A DNA stretch of 37,309 nt, taken from NCBI GenBank assembly GCA_003223295.1, contig QHYM01000122.1:1-37309 (forward strand), in the 5' to 3' direction. The stretch is from Acidobacteriota bacterium. GTDB taxonomy: Bacteria > Acidobacteriota > Terriglobia > Acidiferrales > UBA7541. Shown here one piece after another: positions 1-7,394 of the stretch (its first letter is position 1; every line of letters starts with the position of its first letter). Position numbers and translations under genes: made by a program. The notes under the pieces are model-generated. The model ran no database searches and had not been told where the DNA came from. It was given only the letters and a program-made list of their open reading frames with translations.

Positions 1-1238
1 CGGGAGCCACCGCGGGAGCCCCCCATACTGGAGGAACCCCGCGAACTGCTCGCGCGCGCGCTGCTGCCGCCCTTCCCACTCGAAGCTCCGCCAAGGGCGC
101 CGCCTCCTCCCTTGGAGCCGCCGCCGGTGCTTGGTGATACACTCCGATTGCCCACGCGATCGCCGCCTCCGCCACGGTCCATCGCTCCTGCCTGTTGTCT
201 ACCGCCACGATCCATCGTGCCTGCTTGCTGCCCCCCGCCCCTCTGACCTTGATTCTGACGTGCATTCGCCTGGCGGTTGCCCATCGAGTCCCCACGAGCG
301 GTGCCACCAAATTTGTTCGCCGTTGCCTTGTTCGCGTAGGGAGTGCCACCCCGGTGCTGGGCATTGTGCTGCCAGCTATTACCGCTCCCGGTGCGATTTC
401 CGGTCCGATTCCCGCTGTTGCTGATGTTCTGTCTGTTTGAGTTATTCACAAAGTTATTGTTATTATTAATGTTAATATTGTTATTTCCGCCCCATCCGCT
501 ATTGCAGCACCAGCCTCCACCCATGGCGGCCCCAACCATCATCCCGACACCAAAAGAGACAGCCATGCCCGCGGCGTAATATCCCGGTGGCGGGTAGGCA
601 ATTGGCGGGTAGGGGTACGGAGGTGCGCCGTAGACCACCACGGGGTCATAGCTGGGGACGTAGACGACTTCAGGCTTGGACTGCTCAATGACAATGACGT
701 TCTTGTTTTCGACCGTCTTTGTTTCTACCTTCATCTGCTCAGTCGACTTCAGATTTCCCTTTTCCTGGGCCTTGGCTCGCATGCGCTGCACAGCATCCAT
801 CACGTCAGACTGCTGGGCCAGAACGGCATTTCCAAGATCTGTCGTCCACCCAATGTCGTCTGCCAGTCGCTTAACGACATCGGGGAGCGCAGCCATCGAT
901 TGAATGCTCGAGTCCCAGGGTTGCTTCAGGACCGCGTCCGCCAAAGCTTTGTCCTTCAGGTCTTTGTTCTTTGTAAGCCACTGTTGAAGCTGCACGATTT
1001 CCAGTGGATAGGTGGATGCAGCAAGGACTTGAGCCAAGAGTGGATCTGGATAAAGGGCGATTGGCGCTACTAGGGAATCCAATTGATCATTCGGAATCTT
1101 TGGAGTCGGCTCATCAGCCACGGCCGACTGTTGTTGTTCTTGCGTCTGGGCCACCGTTACCGGCCCTCCAGGAACCAGCAGCATCGAGCAGAATGCCGCC
1201 GTCAGTTGGGTCCGCAAGCTTCGGACGAGTGTTGCCAT
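1..1238 (-). CDS. DUF3300 domain exported protein (C-terminus cut by window edge)
   Basis: The reading frame is open from ATG at 1238 to the left edge, so the C-terminus is missing. A signal peptide of about 30 residues ends in VTVAQ. It is followed by the typical DUF3300 block: DQLDSLVAPIALYPDPLLAQ, then AASTYPLEIVQLQQWL, WTTDLGNAVLAQ and YVPSYDPVVVYG. After this comes a Pro/Tyr-rich stretch, a small Gly/Ala hydrophobic segment, and a long low-complexity tail rich in Asn, Gly, Ser, Gln and Arg. DUF3300 has no assigned biochemical role; the tail suggests a disordered, surface- or envelope-associated protein. It is divergent from the sortase operon and has its own CTG box at 1299-1314 with hexamer TATAGA, giving a predicted leader of about 25 bases. 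The family call is firm; the function is unknown. Confidence 0.9.
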   Translation of the reverse strand, partial: MATLVRSLRTQLTAAFCSMLLVPGGPVTVAQTQEQQQSAVADEPTPKIPNDQLDSLVAPIALYPDPLLAQVLAASTYPLEIVQLQQWLTKNKDLKDKALADAVLKQPWDSSIQSMAALPDVVKRLADDIGWTTDLGNAVLAQQSDVMDAVQRMRAKAQEKGNLKSTEQMKVETKTVENKNVIVIEQSKPEVVYVPSYDPVVVYGAPPYPYPPIAYPPPGYYAAGMAVSFGVGMMVGAAMGGGWCCNSGWGGNNNININNNNNFVNNSNRQNISNSGNRTGNRTGSGNSWQHNAQHRGGTPYANKATANKFGGTARGDSMGNRQANARQNQGQRGGGQQAGTMDRGGRQQAGAMDRGGGGDRVGNRSVSPSTGGGSKGGGGALGGASSGKGGSSARASSSRGSSSMGGSRGGS

Positions 1239-1269
1239 TTCGCCACCTCTTTGTTCACTTTTCGTTTCT

Positions 1270-1314
1270 TCTATAGCTGGCCTCCGCGATTCAGAACACT
1301 GGCAAAACTACCAG
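1270..1314 (-). promoter_or_regulatory. CTG-box promoter of the DUF3300 gene
   Basis: On the minus strand the dyad CTGGTAGTTTTGCCAG (1314 to 1299) is followed 24 bases later by TATAGA (1275 to 1270), and the ATG is at 1238. It is a degenerate dyad, with CTGG/CCAG outer arms, but the spacing is exactly that of the perfect copies in the window. Confidence 0.6.
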
Positions 1315-1344
1315 ATGAAGCCTTGGAGATTTGTGCTCCCGACC

Positions 1345-1389
1345 CTGTAACTTTTGACAGTTTGCGACACACAAAAGATTCCATATCGT
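1345..1389 (+). promoter_or_regulatory. CTG-box promoter facing the sortase operon
   Basis: The dyad CTGTAACTTTTGACAG (1345-1360) is followed by TATCGT (1384-1389), offset 24. The predicted transcript would start near 1396, about 245 bases before the sortase GTG. The stretch 1396-1640 has no convincing gene; a 60-codon frame at 1462-1644 overlaps the sortase start and matches nothing I recognise. This box lies 30 bp from the oppositely oriented DUF3300 box. Confidence 0.65.
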
Positions 1390-1640
1390 GCAGGCGCAAA
1401 CGGAGCTCGGCGTAGGTGGTCCCCAGCGCCCCGCTACTCGGCTCACACCTGAGAAGACGAGATGAAGCAAAGTAGCGTCATGGCCAATGCCACCAACCTG
1501 CTAGGAACATTTTTGCAGTCGATGCTTGACTGCGCAGTGGCCCCAACTAATGCGAGTTGCTTCCTGGTTGCAGCAAAGGAGTGGGCATGGAGCGTCGTGT
1601 TTGGCGCAAGCTCTAAAGTGGAGCGTTACGAGAAGACATC

Positions 1641-2357
1641 GTGAGGACTCAAAAAATCGAACGCGTGCTACTGGCCGCGGGTTTGACGCTCATGACCGTG
1701 TGGGTCGCAGCCCGACTTCAGAGGACCATCGCCTCCAGAGCAGCTATCGCGGAATTTACAGCAGAAAGTGCAGCTGCCTCCTCCAAGAAAGCGTCCGCTT
1801 CGCCGGATCCCGTCTTGAGTGTGCCGGTCGATTTTCGTCTATGGTCGGTCAAACGTATCTCGGCCTACGAGGATAGCCTCACTAAGAAGAACGATGCGCC
1901 CTTGGCCATTCTCCGCATTCCGAAGATCAATCTTGAAGTTCCGATCTTCAATGACACGGATGACTTAACGCTAAATCGTGGCGTTGGAAGAATTTTAGGG
2001 ACCGCGCGAGTTGGGACGTCAGGCAACCTCGGGATCGCAGGGCACCGGGATGGCTTTTTCCGGGGCTTGCAGAGCATAGCCCCAGGGGATGTGCTTGAGC
2101 TCGTCCGGCCAGGGCACTCGGATCGGTACGTTGTAAGCCAGATTCGGATTGTTACGCCTGAGGATACTTCAGTCTTGAATCCAACAGCAGTGCCGACTTT
2201 GACTCTGGTAACGTGCTTCCCTTTTTATTTCGTCGGCCATGCTCCCAAGCGATACATCGTGACGGCATTACTCGACGGTGGGAACGAGTCCTACTTAGCT
2301 GCCCGTGAAGACATCAACTCCACGGGCAACGACAACAAAAACAAGGAGAAGAAATGA
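1641..2357 (+). CDS. Sortase (class D-like transpeptidase)
   Basis: This is a membrane-anchored cysteine transpeptidase that would cleave an LPxTx sorting signal and transfer the protein to an acceptor. A single N-terminal membrane segment (about residues 7-26) is followed by a linker and the sortase barrel from about residue 85 (LAILRIPKINLEVPIF). The catalytic triad is visible: His135 in AGHRD, Cys192 in LVTCFP and Arg204 in APKRYIV. The 238-residue length is normal. GTG at 1641 keeps the full anchor; the next in-frame ATG (1692) would remove most of it, so I prefer GTG although its ribosome site is weak. The stop overlaps the ATG of the next gene (ATGA), so the two are translationally coupled. 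That gene encodes an LPKTA-tailed protein, the likely dedicated substrate. Assignment to class D rests on LPxTA preference and overall look, not on alignment. Confidence 0.88.
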   Translation: MRTQKIERVLLAAGLTLMTVWVAARLQRTIASRAAIAEFTAESAAASSKKASASPDPVLSVPVDFRLWSVKRISAYEDSLTKKNDAPLAILRIPKINLEVPIFNDTDDLTLNRGVGRILGTARVGTSGNLGIAGHRDGFFRGLQSIAPGDVLELVRPGHSDRYVVSQIRIVTPEDTSVLNPTAVPTLTLVTCFPFYFVGHAPKRYIVTALLDGGNESYLAAREDINSTGNDNKNKEKK

Positions 2358-3187
2358 TGATCTCAACTAGGCTCTCAAGAACGATCTTGCGCGGCCTGCT
2401 GGGCGGAGGCGCTCTTTGTATCGCGTTCTCACTGCCCTCAGCGGCGCAAGTGCAGACTCAAACCTCGGAAAAAAAGGGCGAGACAACCAAGACCGTGACA
2501 GTGGAGCGCGGGGAAATCGTCCATATTGCGGGGAACGACGTCGTCCTTAGAATGGAAGACGGTACTCTAAGGGATTTCGACAACGTCTCCGAAAACGTTA
2601 CCTTCATGGTTGACGGAAAGCCAGTAAACATCCATAACGCCAAGGTCGGGATGAAGCTGGAGAAGCAAACGATTGTTAGCTCAACTCCTAGGGTGATTAC
2701 ATCCGTCGAAAGTGTGACGGGTACCGTTTGGCATGTATCGCCACCCACCTCTGTGATTCTCAGACTGGAAAATGGCGAAACCCAGAGCTTCAAGATCCCC
2801 AGTGGCCAGAAGTTTACTATCGATGGAGAAGAAAAGGACGCTTGGGGACTGAAGAAGGGAATGAAGGTTCAGGCCACGAGGGTGACCGAGGTCCCGGAAA
2901 CCTTGGTTGCGCACGAAGTAAAGGCAACGGGAAAGATGCCCCCTCCTCCACCTGTGCCAAAAGCCGAGGTCCCTATTCTAGTCGCTGTCCTGCCGACCCC
3001 GGCGGCTCCTCCGCCTGCCCCCGTGGAAACAGCGGCCGCACGTCCCGAGCCGACGCCTAAGAAGCTGCCGAAGACCGCTAGCGATTTGCCGCTCATTGGA
3101 CTACTGGGCGTCCTGTTCTGCGGTCTATCTTTGACGGTAATGACAATACGGACGATCGCTTGGCGATTGGGTGGGTCACAAGGCTGA
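2354..3187 (+). CDS. LPKTA-tailed, sortase-anchored exported protein with internal duplication
   Basis: This is the likely substrate of the preceding sortase. A signal peptide (residues 1-31, ending SAAQ) is followed by two copies of a roughly 55-residue module. Module 1 is about residues 53-108 (GEIVHIAG...VDGK...KVGMKL). Module 2 is about 123-178 (GTVWHVSP...IDGE...KKGMKV). A Pro/Ala-rich stalk (about 195-236) leads to the sorting signal LPKTA at 238-242, a hydrophobic segment (about 246-264) and a short tail with Arg266 and Arg271. That is the classical LPxTx, membrane span, positive tail arrangement. The ATG at 2354 overlaps the sortase stop and is preceded by AAGGAGAAG. The module resembles small beta-barrel or SH3-like repeats, but I cannot name the family. 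Final location (peptidoglycan or other acceptor) is not shown by the sequence. Confidence 0.85.
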   Translation: MMISTRLSRTILRGLLGGGALCIAFSLPSAAQVQTQTSEKKGETTKTVTVERGEIVHIAGNDVVLRMEDGTLRDFDNVSENVTFMVDGKPVNIHNAKVGMKLEKQTIVSSTPRVITSVESVTGTVWHVSPPTSVILRLENGETQSFKIPSGQKFTIDGEEKDAWGLKKGMKVQATRVTEVPETLVAHEVKATGKMPPPPPVPKAEVPILVAVLPTPAAPPPAPVETAAARPEPTPKKLPKTASDLPLIGLLGVLFCGLSLTVMTIRTIAWRLGGSQG

Positions 3188-3344
3188 GAAAGCCAAGATC
3201 TCAATTTCCCGACGTCGAGGGCCGGGGGGATGGGGTGGGCTGAGCCTGCCCCGTCTTCGATGTTTGGCAAACGAACTGTAAAACGACGGTTAACCGGAAA
3301 CGCAAGAACTAGGTACCCGACTCGCGCAGGAAGGACTAGGCTCG

Positions 3345-4211
3345 ATGCCCAAATCTCTCTTGGTGGCTAACGGAATTGGACAATTCGAGATGGAGCGCGA
3401 GCTCAGACGCCAGATCTGCAAAACCGGGCAGAAGATGTACGCACACGGATTCGTCGTTGCGTGCGAAGGCAATCTATCAGTACGACTCGATCGGGACCGA
3501 ATTCTTGTGACTCCCGCAGGTGCGTGCAAAGGGCACCTGGGACCTGAGGATCTCTTGGTTACCGACTTAAACGGAGTGGTTCTCTGCGGTACCCGGCGAC
3601 CCTCCACCGAAATGCTAATGCATCTCCTCTATTATCGGCTCCGGCCTGAGGTGCGGGCCGTCTGCCACGCACATCCGCCAATAGCGACAGGATTTGCCGC
3701 CGCGGGCCGTGCTCTCGAAGAAGCTGTTCTTCCAGAGGTGATCGTGGGCCTCGGCAAAATTCCCTTGGCACCATACGGAACACCGGGCACTTGGGAGCTT
3801 TGCGCGGGTCTTGAGTCGCTCGCGATGGAATTTGATGCGATTCTGCTCGAGAATCACGGCGTGGTGACCTGCGGCCAAGACCTGACCACCGCCTATCAAC
3901 GACTGGAGACCGTGGAACGATTCGCGACGATCCTGCTCACAGCCGAATCTCTTGGCGGGCCGCGCTTGCTGCCTCACGCGGAAGTACAGAAACTGATCGC
4001 CACGAGGCCGCGCTATGGGGTTTCATCCCTGGAAGGCACTGCAGAGTTACCGCTTACATGCGAGACTCTCGTAGACCGGGCCGACAGGAACCCGAGCTGT
4101 TTCTTGGCGGCGCGGCCGCGCGGCCGCCCGGCGAGGAGGAAATTGCACGGCACATCTTCGCAAGAGACAATTCGTTTGGGTCTGGATCACCCACGACAAT
4201 TCGGCTCCTAA
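3345..4211 (+). CDS. Class II aldolase/adducin family protein
   Basis: A zinc-dependent aldolase or epimerase of the L-fuculose-1-phosphate aldolase / ribulose-5-phosphate 4-epimerase fold, acting on a phosphorylated sugar in the cytoplasm. The hallmarks are in order: EGNLSVR near residue 41, TPAG at 56-59, PSTE with the catalytic-type Glu89, zinc ligands His108 and His110 in CHAHPP, and His171 in ENHGVV. ATG at 3345 has AGGAAGGA nine bases upstream. The fold is normally complete near residue 225. Here the frame runs on for about 50 low-complexity, Arg-rich residues that overlap the end of the convergent response regulator. That tail is probably not structural. The substrate cannot be told from sequence. 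No CTG box or clear -10/-35 was found in 3188-3344, which holds only a GC-rich imperfect hairpin near 3230-3255. Confidence 0.88.
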   Translation: MPKSLLVANGIGQFEMERELRRQICKTGQKMYAHGFVVACEGNLSVRLDRDRILVTPAGACKGHLGPEDLLVTDLNGVVLCGTRRPSTEMLMHLLYYRLRPEVRAVCHAHPPIATGFAAAGRALEEAVLPEVIVGLGKIPLAPYGTPGTWELCAGLESLAMEFDAILLENHGVVTCGQDLTTAYQRLETVERFATILLTAESLGGPRLLPHAEVQKLIATRPRYGVSSLEGTAELPLTCETLVDRADRNPSCFLAARPRGRPARRKLHGTSSQETIRLGLDHPRQFGS

Positions 4212-4824
4212 TGGCAAAGTGGATGAGATCGGCATTCGTCCTAAGCCCTAGGTCCTGCATAATGCGATATTTGTGAAAGGCCACGGTCCGAGGCGCCACT
4301 CGCAAGATATCCGCCGCTTCCTTCATAGACTTCCCCTCTGCCAAGAGCTGGACGACTTCTTTCTGGCGTGGTGTCAGTGATTCATGGTGGCTCCTACCCT
4401 GGGGATGCCGAATAAAGGCTTCCAGCATTCCGCGAGCAATCTGCTGTGTGACGTAGGATTTACCTCGAAGCGCCGACTGAATAGCTTGCAGCAACTCCGA
4501 GGCCGCAGATTTCTTCAAAACGTACCCTGATGCACCTGACTTCATGGCCTCCACAGCAAGTTCAGGGTCCTCGTTCATGGTCAGAAAAATGATTTTGACA
4601 CCAGGTACCCTCTGCTTGAGTTGCCGGCTAGCCTCCAGTCCATTGAGCAATGGCATAGCAATATCAACCACAACCACATCGGGCTTAAGGCGTGTAGCGG
4701 AATCCAGGAGTGCGCGGCCATCGGTAACGGTCGCTACAACCTCAAAGTGGGGAGCAAAGAGCTGACGTAAAGCCTCAGCGACAAGGGTGTGGTCATCGGC
4801 TAAGATCAGTCGTGGCAATTTCAT
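4054..4824 (-). CDS. NarL/FixJ-type response regulator with extended C-terminus
   Basis: A two-component DNA-binding regulator. The receiver domain covers residues 3-120, with acidic pair Asp10-Asp11, phosphoacceptor Asp54 (VVVDIAMP), Thr82 and Lys104. The LuxR-type helix-turn-helix is about residues 149-200 (LTPRQKEVVQLLAEGKSMKE, recognition helix RVAPRTVAFHKYRIM). It is very close to the regulator at 18367-19005, and the recognition helices differ at only a few positions. The paralogue stops right after IKSRILVP, but this protein continues for about 45 residues rich in Pro, Ser, Gly and Arg. That extension overlaps the convergent aldolase by 158 bp and looks like stop-codon loss. No partner kinase lies nearby and no CTG box was found upstream. 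It is a candidate CTG-box activator. Confidence 0.92.
   Translation of the reverse strand: MKLPRLILADDHTLVAEALRQLFAPHFEVVATVTDGRALLDSATRLKPDVVVVDIAMPLLNGLEASRQLKQRVPGVKIIFLTMNEDPELAVEAMKSGASGYVLKKSAASELLQAIQSALRGKSYVTQQIARGMLEAFIRHPQGRSHHESLTPRQKEVVQLLAEGKSMKEAADILRVAPRTVAFHKYRIMQDLGLRTNADLIHFAIRSRIVVGDPDPNELSLAKMCRAISSSPGGRAAAPPRNSSGSCRPGLRESRM
4112..4127. repeat. Perfect 16-bp palindrome inside convergent gene tails
   Basis: GCGGCCGC occurs twice in immediate tandem (4112-4119 and 4120-4127), making a self-complementary 16-mer. It sits in the overlapping 3' tails of the aldolase and the response regulator. It could act as a transcription-stopping hairpin for both strands, though no T-run follows. 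Confidence 0.6.
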
Positions 4825-4887
4825 AAGTTCCTCAGATGCTCTAGCCCAGCAGCCGGAAGAGCGCGGCGTATGGATCCAAGATCGGAC

Positions 4888-4917
4888 GATATATCACAAA
4901 GTAACGATATTTCGCAA
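4888..4917 (-). promoter_or_regulatory. Possible housekeeping promoter of the 4824 response regulator
   Basis: On the minus strand TTGCGA (4917 to 4912) is followed after 18 bases by TATATC (4893 to 4888). Two direct repeats ACGATATWTC overlap it on the plus strand (about 4886-4895 and 4904-4913). The rest of 4825-5149 shows nothing else I can support. Confidence 0.3.
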
Positions 4918-5149
4918 GGACTTAGATGCGCAGGGACGCAGCGAACGCGCACGACTCATATACCGGTCATTCTAGGATGAAGGATAAAAACCCACGGCCC
5001 GATGCGCGAAGCGCCCTTTACGATAGCACCTGGTGTCGAATCATATCTGTATAGAAGCCGCAGTCCAAGTAAACATAACTCGGCGTCTCTAAAGAGGTGA
5101 TCGTATTGCGACCTGCCACTTCACGCGGCGAGACCACTTCTCAGGGAAA

Positions 5150-5662
5150 TCAGCCGGGGCGAATGACTGGCGCTTGCTGACCCCGTCTCCGGGCGATCCG
5201 ATTCGCCAAGGCCCTCGATATCGAGTACGGTACGGTAATTAGCAAGGGACCAAGTACCAATGCGGCGCCTGGATGAACCTCCTGGAAAATGAGGAATTGA
5301 GAGATGACGTCCAGAATTATCGCGATCGCCACCAGGTCGCGGACCGAGGCAAATGCACTTCGTATGAGCTCCGTCCTGAGTGCCCGGTGGGACACCAGCC
5401 CTGCCAAAAAGGGCGGGCATCCTCCCCGTGAGTCTTTTATGCCGTCACGTGTGCCGACGAGGAGCGCGGCCACGGGTTGCAGAATAAAGCGTAAACGGCC
5501 GACTCCCGAGAGACGCGCAAACATGTCCTCAAAGAATCGCTGAGTTAATAAGTAGGGATCCCCAGTCCGCACGAGCCTTGCAATCGCACTCGGCAGCGCC
5601 GCTAACAGAATCGCGATGGCGAGCGCAGTTAGGATCGAGCTGCGCGAGAATGAGAGCTTCAT
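5150..5662 (-). CDS. Uncharacterised integral membrane protein
   Basis: A 170-residue protein whose family I cannot name. It has an N-terminal hydrophobic helix (about 8-30), a central soluble segment containing TGDPYLLTQRFFEDMFARLSG and GTRDGIKDSRGG, and two further hydrophobic helices (about 107-126 and 131-150). It ends in a basic tail. The central motifs look conserved rather than random and codon use matches the neighbours. It is transcribed divergently from the SpoIIE phosphatase gene, and the two share a bidirectional CTG box at 5738-5753. The predicted leader on this side is about 40 bases. Confidence 0.75.
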   Translation of the reverse strand: MKLSFSRSSILTALAIAILLAALPSAIARLVRTGDPYLLTQRFFEDMFARLSGVGRLRFILQPVAALLVGTRDGIKDSRGGCPPFLAGLVSHRALRTELIRSAFASVRDLVAIAIILDVISQFLIFQEVHPGAALVLGPLLITVPYSISRALANRIARRRGQQAPVIRPG

Positions 5663-5707
5663 TTTGGCGCCGATCGGAAGTCCACAATCGGTATGTCCGC
5701 AGTCACT

Positions 5708-5783
5708 ACGCTAGGCCGCGTAATGCGAATGAAGCATCTGGCAAAACTTACAGTGACATCATGAAACGTCGAGCGAATACGGT
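5708..5783. promoter_or_regulatory. Bidirectional CTG-box promoter
   Basis: The dyad CTGGCAAAACTTACAG lies at 5738-5753. On the plus strand TACGGT (5778-5783) starts 25 bases after it and faces the SpoIIE gene. On the minus strand TAGCGT (5713 to 5708) starts 25 bases after it and faces the 5662 gene. Correct spacing on both sides of one dyad is strong support for the architecture. The rest of 5663-5964 holds no gene. Confidence 0.62.
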
Positions 5784-5964
5784 CCAAGATGTGACCATCA
5801 TGAGATCGGTACCGTCTTCGAGAGCCGACCGTTCCCCCTTACTATTGAGCTTGTCGTTGACGCCCATCCACGGGCTCTCTGGTTGCCCGGGGTTCGTCAA
5901 TGAGGTCATTTGCGCCGAAGAATGAAACAAAGGTCTGCTGGTCACCCGCGCCGGCAATAGAACG

Positions 5965-7356
5965 ATGACTAACTCGCGTGACGAATCGATTGCCTTTCGG
6001 GAGGCTCTCCTGAAGAGCGAGCACCTCCGAATTCGCATCGTTCTGGGGGCTATCATTGCGGCGTTCTTGCTGCGAACGATTCGAGGAATCACTCTAGGCG
6101 GCGGCCGCGAAAACCTCGTCTCGTGGCTAATGATGCTCGGGTTGCTGAGCCTTTTTGTCACCTATGAATTTGTGATGCTGCGCGCAGTGAATCGCGCAAT
6201 TCAGAGAGTTCGAGAACTTGGGAATTGGATATGGCTGAGCAACATCATATTGGAAACTCTCTTGCCGGCTCTTGCCGTCGCTTTTCTATCTAGTGCATCC
6301 ATCGATCCAATTTACCGACCACTGGCAAACCCCGCGGGCCTGGCTTTTTTTGTGTTTATCATCCTTTCCACGCTCCGCCTAAATCCTGCGCTTTGCAGAC
6401 TTTCTGGAGTGACAGCAGCTGTTAGCTATCTTGCTGCAGCGGCATATCTCGGTTGGCGACCTTCGATCAGCGGGGGCACATCCTTGCTTTCCCCGCAAAA
6501 GGCTGTTTTCGGTTATGCCACCGCCCTCATCATTGCAGGGTTTGTTGCTGGGGTAGTAGCAGGGGAAATCCGAAAGCAGGTCGACGCCGCGCTCCGCGAG
6601 GCAGAAATGCGACGTCAAGTGGATCGCTTGGAACATGACCTCGAGGTGGCCCGATCGATACAACAGTCTCTGCTTCCAAGAACGATGCCACAGATTGAAG
6701 GCTTCGAGATCGCTGGATGGAACCAACCTGCCGATCAGACTGGCGGAGATTACTATGACTGGCAGCTTCTAGCGGATGGGAAAGTGGTCGTGGCCTTGGC
6801 CGATGTGACAGGTCACGGGATTGGTCCCGCGCTCCTCGCAGCAGTCTGTCGTGCCTATGCGAGGGCCAACTTCCGGGCGGGGAACGGGCTATTTGACGCC
6901 ATGGAACAAATCAACGCGGCGCTCGCAGATGACATCGGGGAGGGGCGTTTTGTAACGTTTGTAGCGGCGGTTTGTGCTCCGGGGTGTCCACGTGTAGAGC
7001 TGCTTTCAGCAGGCCATGGACCGCTGTTCCTCTATGTATTGAAGCAAGATTCCTTTAAAGAGATGGGGGCGCAAGGTCTGCCGCTCGGCATCGTTGCTAA
7101 GCTTGTTTCTGAGCCTCCACAAATTCTCGAGCTAAATAAGGGCGACCTGCTGGTGTTGGCGACGGATGGCTTCTTTGAGTGGGCTAATTCGCAAGGAGAA
7201 TTGTTCGGCCCCAAGAGATTGGAAGAGGTCATCCGGATCTCCAAAGAAAAGCAACCGAGGGAAATCATCTCCGCTTTGTATCAAGCCACGATTGCGTTTT
7301 CCGGCGGCACCAAGCAGCAAGACGATCTGACAGTCGTGATTATCAAGCGGGCATAG
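5965..7356 (+). CDS. Membrane-anchored SpoIIE/RsbU-type PP2C phosphatase
   Basis: A PPM-family serine/threonine phosphatase, probably acting on a phosphorylated STAS-domain antagonist in a partner-switching circuit. The N-terminal half has about six hydrophobic segments (roughly 23-42, 52-72, 89-110, 122-138, 148-163, 181-200). A short helical linker (205-232) follows, and then the catalytic domain. Metal-binding residues are visible: Asp262 in GGDYYDW, Asp280 in ADVTGHG, an ATDGFFEW motif and Asp453-Asp454 in QQDDLTVV. No extra sensory domain such as PAS or HAMP is recognisable, so the membrane part may be the sensor. The gene follows a CTG box by about 175 predicted leader bases. A STAS-like protein is at 11451-11882, but a matching anti-sigma kinase is not in the window. 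Confidence 0.9.
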   Translation: MTNSRDESIAFREALLKSEHLRIRIVLGAIIAAFLLRTIRGITLGGGRENLVSWLMMLGLLSLFVTYEFVMLRAVNRAIQRVRELGNWIWLSNIILETLLPALAVAFLSSASIDPIYRPLANPAGLAFFVFIILSTLRLNPALCRLSGVTAAVSYLAAAAYLGWRPSISGGTSLLSPQKAVFGYATALIIAGFVAGVVAGEIRKQVDAALREAEMRRQVDRLEHDLEVARSIQQSLLPRTMPQIEGFEIAGWNQPADQTGGDYYDWQLLADGKVVVALADVTGHGIGPALLAAVCRAYARANFRAGNGLFDAMEQINAALADDIGEGRFVTFVAAVCAPGCPRVELLSAGHGPLFLYVLKQDSFKEMGAQGLPLGIVAKLVSEPPQILELNKGDLLVLATDGFFEWANSQGELFGPKRLEEVIRISKEKQPREIISALYQATIAFSGGTKQQDDLTVVIIKRA

Positions 7357-7394
7357 ATTCGAGCCAGCCGGGCTAACGTCTCTGCGCCACAGAT

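Noticed and set aside
131-1415. Plus-strand frames over the DUF3300 gene
   Set aside because: They are low-complexity shadows of the minus-strand gene and have no domain features.
1462-1644. Possible 60-codon small gene before the sortase
   Set aside because: It has no recognisable domain and overlaps the sortase start; its position after the box is only suggestive.
3230-3255. GC-rich imperfect hairpin (GGGGTGGGC / GCCTGCCCC) after the sortase substrate
   Set aside because: It has an internal mismatch and no T-run; I would not call it a terminator.
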